From Candidatus Thalassarchaeaceae archaeon (lineage in GTDB: Archaea; Thermoplasmatota; Poseidoniia; Poseidoniales; Thalassarchaeaceae), in the NCBI GenBank assembly GCA_029250605.1, contig JAQXEZ010000012.1, positions 33,762 through 97,761 on the forward strand: a stretch of DNA of 64,000 nt, read 5' to 3'. Positions 59,285-64,000 of this stretch are shown here, in pieces (position 1 is the first letter of the stretch; each line of letters begins with the position of its first letter). A model generated the notes under the pieces. The model was given only the letters and a program-made list of their open reading frames with translations. It made no database searches and was not told where the DNA came from. Both the position numbers and the translations under genes were made by a program.

Positions 59285-60265
59285 ATGCCGCCTGCAGGTA
59301 TAGTGGGTCTCGGGTCGTACGTGCCCCCCAGAGTGATGACCAACGAGGACTGGGCGAAGCTCGTCGAGACCAGCGACGAGTGGATCACCACGAAGACTGG
59401 GATCAAGGAGAGGAGGATCGCCGACCCGGGGATCTGCACTAGCGACCTGGCGGTGCTCGCCTGCCAGCAGGCGATCGAGGAGGCTGGTCTCTCTCCCGAC
59501 GACATAGACATGCTGATCCTGGCTACTAGCAGCCCGGACGTACCGCTCTCGTCAACGGCAGGGATAACCCAGCACAAGCTGGGTTGCACCAAGTCAGCGG
59601 CATTCGACATAAACGCGGTCTGCGCAGGATGGGTGCATGCCCTGGACATTGGCTCCAGGTACGCCGGCACTCCCGGCTACGACAACGTCCTGGTGGTGGG
59701 AGCCGAGGTATACAGCAGGATACTGAACTGGGAGGACAGGGGGACATGCGTCCTGTTCGGGGACGGGGCCGGTGCTGCCGTCCTCTCCGAGGTCGACGAG
59801 GGCAGGGGCGTCCTCGGCAGCTGGATGATGTCCGACGGCAGCGGCTCGGGCGTGATCGAGATCCCAGCGGGCGGCGTGCGAACGCCGATCCCATCATCCG
59901 ATTTCTCCGAGGGAGACCAGTACTTCCAGATGGACGGCAGGGCGGTGTGGCGCTTCGCCATCGAGGCCTTCCCCCAGGCGGTCAGGGGCGTCCTCGGCAG
60001 GATCGGCAGGGACCTGTCGGAGGTGGACCTGATCATCCCCCACCAGGCGAACCTGAGGATAGTCGAGGCCGGCATGGAGAACCTCGGCCTCCCGATGGAG
60101 AAGACTTTCACCAATCTGGAGAGGTATGGCAACACTGCCGGGGCCAGCGTCCCTATCGCACTCCGGGAGGCTGTCGACAGAGGGGTCCTGAGCAAGGGTG
60201 ACCTCGTGGTAACCGCAGCCTTCGGCGGCGGTCTTGCATGGGGTGCGAACGCATTCGTCTGGTGA
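59285..60265 (+). CDS. 3-oxoacyl-ACP synthase III-like (FabH/KAS III)
   Basis: A 326-residue thiolase-fold condensing enzyme: GLGSYVPPRVMTNED and DEWITTKTGIKERRIAD are FabH blocks, with the catalytic triad Cys113 (NAVCAGW), His253 (IPHQANLRI) and Asn283 (YGNTAGAS). The bacterial FabH style is plain; archaeal HMG-CoA synthases, which share the fold, lack HQAN. Archaea usually have no FAS II, so it may prime a short acyl or polyketide-like product or act in a related acyl-transfer step. Forty-one bases separate it from the dehydrogenase; the hydrolase GTG overlaps its stop by four bases. Confidence 0.9.
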   Translation: MPPAGIVGLGSYVPPRVMTNEDWAKLVETSDEWITTKTGIKERRIADPGICTSDLAVLACQQAIEEAGLSPDDIDMLILATSSPDVPLSSTAGITQHKLGCTKSAAFDINAVCAGWVHALDIGSRYAGTPGYDNVLVVGAEVYSRILNWEDRGTCVLFGDGAGAAVLSEVDEGRGVLGSWMMSDGSGSGVIEIPAGGVRTPIPSSDFSEGDQYFQMDGRAVWRFAIEAFPQAVRGVLGRIGRDLSEVDLIIPHQANLRIVEAGMENLGLPMEKTFTNLERYGNTAGASVPIALREAVDRGVLSKGDLVVTAAFGGGLAWGANAFVW

Positions 60266-61260
60266 GCCCTAGAAAGAACGAAACCAGAGGACACCTCTGC
60301 GGAGTCATGCAGGACCCCCAGGACCTATCCGAAGGCGGTTTCGGGCAGATCACGTACCCATCAGCGAGCCCGTTCGAGATCCACCACATCCTCTGCAAGA
60401 TGGACGAGGCCGTGGAACACCCTGTCTTCGGCTCCCTGCTCGTCCCCGAGGAGCCTAGCGAGGGTCCGATGCCGTGCGTGGTCGCGGTCCACGGAAGCCT
60501 AAACTGGCGCGGGCACCACCACGAGCACATAGTCCGCTGGCTCGATGCCGGGATCTGCGTTTTCAGAGTCCACTCCTTCGACTCCAGGTCTGTTTACTCC
60601 GTCGTGGAGGACCAGATGCAGGTCACCCACGCGATGATGCTTGCCGACTGCTACCAGGCCCTGAGGATGCTCTCCACCCACCCGTCGATCGACGAGAGCA
60701 GAGTCGGCATAGCGGGTTGGAGCCTCGGTGGCACCGTGGCTCTCTACTCTGCTTGGGAGCCGATAGCCGAGTCACTGGCTCCCGCCGGGGAGAGGTTCGC
60801 AGCCCACCTGCCGTTCTACCCCGCTGCCCACATGAGGACCGAGGTCCAGAGATGGTCCGACAAGCCGATCCTCGCACTACACGGGAGCGCTGACGACTGG
60901 GTCCCCCTGAAGCTACTCGAGGGGCTGGTCGATGACCTCTCGCCCCATGGGGTGGACCTCAGGGTGCACGTCTACGACGGGGCGCCGCACTCGTTCGACT
61001 CTATCGAACCCCTGGACTTCGACCCGCGTGCCATCAAGCTGGACGACCACCGGACGGTGACAATCGACTCGGATGGCAGCATGTGGGGGGAGATCGAGCC
61101 CGGCGTTATCATGCCACTCAACGAGCCAGCCGATAGGCTGGCTGCCTTCCATGCCATCGGCAACCTAGGTGTTCACAAGGGAGTCGACTGGGGAGCCAGG
61201 AAGCACTCCCTTGAACTAGCTGCGGAATTCCTGGAAGAGTCCCTGTGCAGGCAGGGATAG
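60262..61260 (+). CDS. Dienelactone hydrolase-like alpha/beta hydrolase
   Basis: About 332 residues. Nucleophile elbow GWSLGGTVAL (Ser), acid in HGSADDWVP (Asp) and base in GAPHSFD (His) form the alpha/beta-hydrolase triad in the dienelactone-hydrolase order. PCVVAVHGSLNWRGHHHEH near the start forms the oxyanion region. The GTG at 60262 overlaps the FabH stop (GTGA); an ATG at 60307 is the alternative. Likely hydrolyses an ester or lactone produced by the pathway of the preceding genes. Last enzyme of the cluster. Confidence 0.82.
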   Translation: MSPRKNETRGHLCGVMQDPQDLSEGGFGQITYPSASPFEIHHILCKMDEAVEHPVFGSLLVPEEPSEGPMPCVVAVHGSLNWRGHHHEHIVRWLDAGICVFRVHSFDSRSVYSVVEDQMQVTHAMMLADCYQALRMLSTHPSIDESRVGIAGWSLGGTVALYSAWEPIAESLAPAGERFAAHLPFYPAAHMRTEVQRWSDKPILALHGSADDWVPLKLLEGLVDDLSPHGVDLRVHVYDGAPHSFDSIEPLDFDPRAIKLDDHRTVTIDSDGSMWGEIEPGVIMPLNEPADRLAAFHAIGNLGVHKGVDWGARKHSLELAAEFLEESLCRQG

Positions 61261-61290
61261 CAATCCGGGAAACCCGCAATAACCGGGTAG

Positions 61291-61299
61291 GCTTTTATC
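61291..61299 (+). promoter_or_regulatory. TATA-like box of the beta-helix protein gene
   Basis: gcttttatc lies 23-31 bases before the ATG at 61322, in the 61-bp gap after the hydrolase gene. Spacing fits an archaeal promoter with a leaderless mRNA, so the surface-protein gene is likely its own transcription unit. A cccggttattgcgggtttcccgg inverted-type stretch just upstream may end the preceding operon. Confidence 0.4.
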
Positions 61300-61321
61300 C
61301 GCCCCACTAGGGCATCAAACG

Positions 61322-64000
61322 ATGAGGCGCACAGCAGTATTACTAGTAATACTGATGCTGACTGCGGTTCCAGCTTCGATGAACCTTGAATTCCGCCTAG
61401 ATGAAAACCCGCCCCAAATGGGCACTGGGTCAGGTGCTGACTGCATCAATCAGCCTCACACTGGTGGTGCCTTCTACGCTGACTTCTCGGCTGGCAACGA
61501 CTCTTGGAACGGGACCCAAGACTGTCCCACATACTCCATCCAGGCCGCTGTAGACCTGGCTTCGGAGAACGACACGGTGATCGTCAGGGAGGGGGCCTAC
61601 CACGAGGTCGTCACGCTGGACGAGAAGGGCATGAGGCTGAGGGCAGCCGATGGCGAGAGGGTGATCCTCGATGGAAGCCGGAGCGTCACAGGCGACCTCG
61701 AGGGCTCTTGGTCGGTGCACGACTCCTCGTCGATGGAGGGGGTCGTCTGGAAGGCCGACCTTTCTCAGGACGCATGGCAGCTCTTCGTCAACTACGAGGA
61801 GGAGATGCCTGCCAGGTGGCCCAACGCGAACTTCTCCGACGGGACCGCCCTGAACGACGACGAGTACTGGGCGCACGGCAGCGTGGACGTGGATGACTAC
61901 GAGACTAACTCAACCGCCACCTGCAACGATGGCATGGTCAAGTACCAGAGCGGCAGCAAGTACTACTGCCTGAACTACCTCAATGGGGAGCTCGAGGACG
62001 ACAACGCATCATACCCAGGGCACAGCGGCCTAATGGACAGCGGCGTGAACGCCACCGGTGCGATAGCGGTCCTGAACATCGGCTCCTTCAGGACCTGGAG
62101 CCGGAACGTGACCTCCCACAACACGAGCAACGGCTCCTTCACATTCGATGATGTCCCCAGCGACAAGTGGAAGTACAAGCACCACATGTACTTCCTCACC
62201 CAGAAGCTCGATCTGCTGGACGTACCCGGAGAGTGGTTCTTCGACCACGAGTCCCCGGCCAACACCGTCTACTACATGCCAAGGGACGGCAGCGACCCCA
62301 ACGACCTGGACATCAGGATGAAGACCCAGCCGTACGCCATACTGTGCTCGGACGACGATGGGGTGGTGGTCGAGGGCTTCGACTACTTCGCCACCACATT
62401 CAGCCTCGATGACTGCGACGGTTCGGAGATCAGGAACTCCACGCTCCTCTACCCCAGCACCTCGAAGAGGTCCCTCGGCCATGCCGGGGAGGACATGGAC
62501 AACAGGCACGTCTCCAGGGTCGACGACTGCATTGGCTGCCTCATAGACAGCTGCGACTTCCTCTACACCGACGGGGCGGCCTTCGAGGCCCACGGGGGAG
62601 CGTCCAGCTCCCAGAACAACACCATCAACAACTCCTACTTCTACCACATCGACTGGTCGGGCTCCGACCAGAAGAGCCTGATGACGACCATCATGATGGA
62701 CGGCACGACCAACCGATTCACCAACAACACGATGCACAAGACCGGGACCTCCGCGACGATCAGGATAGGCAACGCGCCCCAGATAATGTTCAACGAGATC
62801 TACGACACCGCATACATCCAGTCGGACGGGACCGTCGTCCAGATGATGCAGGCGGAGCAGCAGGGCGCCACTGTCGCCTACAACTGGATACACGACGTGC
62901 CGAAGTACGGGATAAGGATGGACGGCCCGTTCGGAGGCACGAACTCCGGCAGGAACGCCAGCGTCCACCACAACGTGCTGTGGAACGCCAACGGGGCGAT
63001 TGTAGCGAAGGGGGATTACCACAGCGTGACCAACAACACGGTGCTCCTTGGGTCGGAGGGCGACAGGAACCACATCATCGTCCTCTACGACTCGACTGGG
63101 GGCAACGAGAACTCGACGATCATGTCCAACGTGGCGGACTCGATCAGCGGGCACAGGACCAACTCGAACGAATCAACCCCGATACCCGTGAACAACACCA
63201 CGATCGGCAACAACTGGAACGGCTACGACGCCCATAACGCGAACGAGAGCGTCCTCGGGATGCTCGTCTCGGCCAATACCAGCAACTTCAGGCCCGTGTT
63301 CGGTTCGGAGATTGACCTGATGGGAGCGGGGGCGTACTCCAGCACCCAGAACGCCACCATCCCATCCGACCCGTCGGCCTTCGACCCGTCGACCTACTAC
63401 TGGCTGCCCGGGATCAAGAGGAACTCCTCGAGCCCCTACGAGCAGACCAGCTTCGACCTGCCGTGCCCGTCGGGTCAGTTCCAGTCTGCATCTGGGAGCT
63501 CCTGCGAGGCGGCCCCGGCAGGCCATTTTGCCCCCCTATGGGGGTCTGACTCTTCGACAGAGTGCTCGACTGGAACATGGCAGTACGAGATAGGTCAAAC
63601 CAGCTGCATCGAGGCAGATGCGGGTTATTACGTCGACACCAACGGGTCAATGCTTCAGATGCCGTGCTCCACCGGTTCGTGGCAGAACCAAACAGGCCAG
63701 TCCAGCTGTATGAACGCGAGCGCGGGCCACTACGTGGGCACGAACGGATCCACGTCACAGACGCCCTGCGATGCGGGGACGTGGAACAACATGACGGGGC
63801 AGTCCAGCTGCATCGATGCCAGCCCGGGATACTACGTCGACACCAACGGGTCTACGTCCCAGACGCCCTGCGATGCGGGGACGTACAACCCGAGCAACGG
63901 TTCCAACTCCTCCTCCGACTGCGGTGACGTGCCTGCTGGGAGCTACTCCGGGCCCGGGGCATCGGCCCCGACGCCATGCTCCATCGGCACCTGGCAGGAC
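61322..64000 (+). CDS. Secreted beta-helix protein with Cys-rich repeats (3' end beyond window)
   Basis: Open for 893 codons and cut by the window edge. A signal peptide (MRRTAVLLVILMLTAVPAS) is followed by a parallel beta-helix domain: FYADFSAGNDSWNGTQDCPTYSIQAAVDLA and VREGAYHEVV are the opening of pectate-lyase-like proteins, and repeated N-N-T-I and N-N-T-V/M turns (NNTINNSYF, NNTMHKTG, NNTVLLG) are helix rungs. Asn-rich turns and many N-x-S/T sites suggest N-glycosylation. From about 63460 a 34-residue Cys repeat begins (about 102-bp period): G-Y/H-Y-V...PC-x-x-G-T/S-W...GQ-S/T-S-C, as in ephrin-receptor-like/GCC2-GCC3 modules. Likely an adhesin or polysaccharide-binding or -cleaving surface protein. 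Confidence 0.85.
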   Translation, partial: MRRTAVLLVILMLTAVPASMNLEFRLDENPPQMGTGSGADCINQPHTGGAFYADFSAGNDSWNGTQDCPTYSIQAAVDLASENDTVIVREGAYHEVVTLDEKGMRLRAADGERVILDGSRSVTGDLEGSWSVHDSSSMEGVVWKADLSQDAWQLFVNYEEEMPARWPNANFSDGTALNDDEYWAHGSVDVDDYETNSTATCNDGMVKYQSGSKYYCLNYLNGELEDDNASYPGHSGLMDSGVNATGAIAVLNIGSFRTWSRNVTSHNTSNGSFTFDDVPSDKWKYKHHMYFLTQKLDLLDVPGEWFFDHESPANTVYYMPRDGSDPNDLDIRMKTQPYAILCSDDDGVVVEGFDYFATTFSLDDCDGSEIRNSTLLYPSTSKRSLGHAGEDMDNRHVSRVDDCIGCLIDSCDFLYTDGAAFEAHGGASSSQNNTINNSYFYHIDWSGSDQKSLMTTIMMDGTTNRFTNNTMHKTGTSATIRIGNAPQIMFNEIYDTAYIQSDGTVVQMMQAEQQGATVAYNWIHDVPKYGIRMDGPFGGTNSGRNASVHHNVLWNANGAIVAKGDYHSVTNNTVLLGSEGDRNHIIVLYDSTGGNENSTIMSNVADSISGHRTNSNESTPIPVNNTTIGNNWNGYDAHNANESVLGMLVSANTSNFRPVFGSEIDLMGAGAYSSTQNATIPSDPSAFDPSTYYWLPGIKRNSSSPYEQTSFDLPCPSGQFQSASGSSCEAAPAGHFAPLWGSDSSTECSTGTWQYEIGQTSCIEADAGYYVDTNGSMLQMPCSTGSWQNQTGQSSCMNASAGHYVGTNGSTSQTPCDAGTWNNMTGQSSCIDASPGYYVDTNGSTSQTPCDAGTYNPSNGSNSSSDCGDVPAGSYSGPGASAPTPCSIGTWQD
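63560..63964 (+). repeat. 102-bp tandem repeats encoding Cys-rich units
   Basis: Near-identical stretches recur at 102-bp spacing: the segment acgccctgcgatgcgggga occurs at 63761 and 63863, with a diverged version at about 63659. Each unit encodes 34 residues with conserved Cys, Gly and Tyr. High identity between the last two full units suggests recent duplication; the array may continue past the window end. Confidence 0.75.

Noticed and set aside
62030..63154. Long minus-strand ORF (374 codons) opposite the beta-helix gene
   Set aside because: Its product is dominated by Val, Gly, Arg and His, as expected from reading the antisense of an Asn/Thr/Asp-rich GC-rich gene; the plus frame has a signal peptide and recognisable repeats.

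Overview
The window looks like a chromosomal segment of an uncultured marine euryarchaeon, most likely Marine Group II (Poseidoniales) or a close Thermoplasmata relative; this placement is inference. Archaeal marks seen are ribosomal proteins eL40 and eL41, a membrane-anchored LonB protease, an archaeal-type AspRS, UPF0147, an AbrB-PhoU phosphate regulator, a SAMP-like protein ending in Gly-Gly, TATA-like boxes about 25 nt before start codons (leaderless style), and four tRNA genes that all encode CCA. Mixed in are bacterial- or eukaryote-like genes: GSII glutamine synthetase, FabH, ArgO/LysE, P5C dehydrogenase, L-asparaginase II and a TPP riboswitch.

Layout. 0-5.6 kb: PrsW-like intramembrane protease with a calcium-loop insert, D-amino-acid oxidase followed by a 41-codon Nudix-like tail ORF, GSII, and an MFS exporter. 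5.6-14.2 kb: a minus-strand dppABCDF peptide importer, in which the DppD ATPase and the DppC permease carry large extra membrane inserts. 14.3-18.8 kb: tRNA-Ala, SprT-like protein, tRNA-Arg, eL41, BNR-repeat surface protein, SAMP-like protein, tRNA-Ser, DUF3592 and AIM24 proteins. 18.8-28.2 kb: Fe-S PD-(D/E)XK nuclease, GDPD, radical SAM, pdxT, serC-deoC, tRNA-Val, thioredoxin-CcdA fusion, and two thymidylate-kinase-like genes. 28.2-31.5 kb: phosphate regulator divergent from a PiT-PhoU fusion transporter. 31.5-35.5 kb: TPP riboswitch, sodium-solute symporter and PAP2 phosphatase, next to P5C dehydrogenase. 35.5-43.8 kb: housekeeping (purA, eL40, UPF0147, lonB) with ArgO, a class V aminotransferase, Ntn asparaginase and MFS. 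43.9-53.7 kb: a 1073-residue surface protein with an N-terminal thioredoxin-like domain, trmI, aspS, small membrane genes, M29 aminopeptidase, GST-like protein and a tandem histone-fold protein. 53.8-61.3 kb: a tight plus-strand run of formyltransferase, SDR, luciferase-like monooxygenase, asparaginase II, aldehyde dehydrogenase, FabH and dienelactone-hydrolase-like genes. 61.3 kb to the end: a beta-helix surface protein with cysteine-rich repeats, cut by the window edge.

Together the genes suggest a heterotroph living on peptides and amino acids: import (Dpp), peptidases (M29, isoaspartyl peptidase), deamination or oxidation (DAO, asparaginases, P5CDH), nitrogen assimilation (GSII), amino-acid export (ArgO), vitamin salvage (TPP-switched transporter, pdxT) and large secreted adhesins or glycan-binding proteins. 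The strongest candidates for new biology are the membrane-inserted DppD ATPase, the histone-fold doublet, the TPP-switched symporter/PAP2 pair and the unassigned 53.8-61.3 kb enzyme cluster. No CRISPR array, insertion sequence or rRNA gene was seen.
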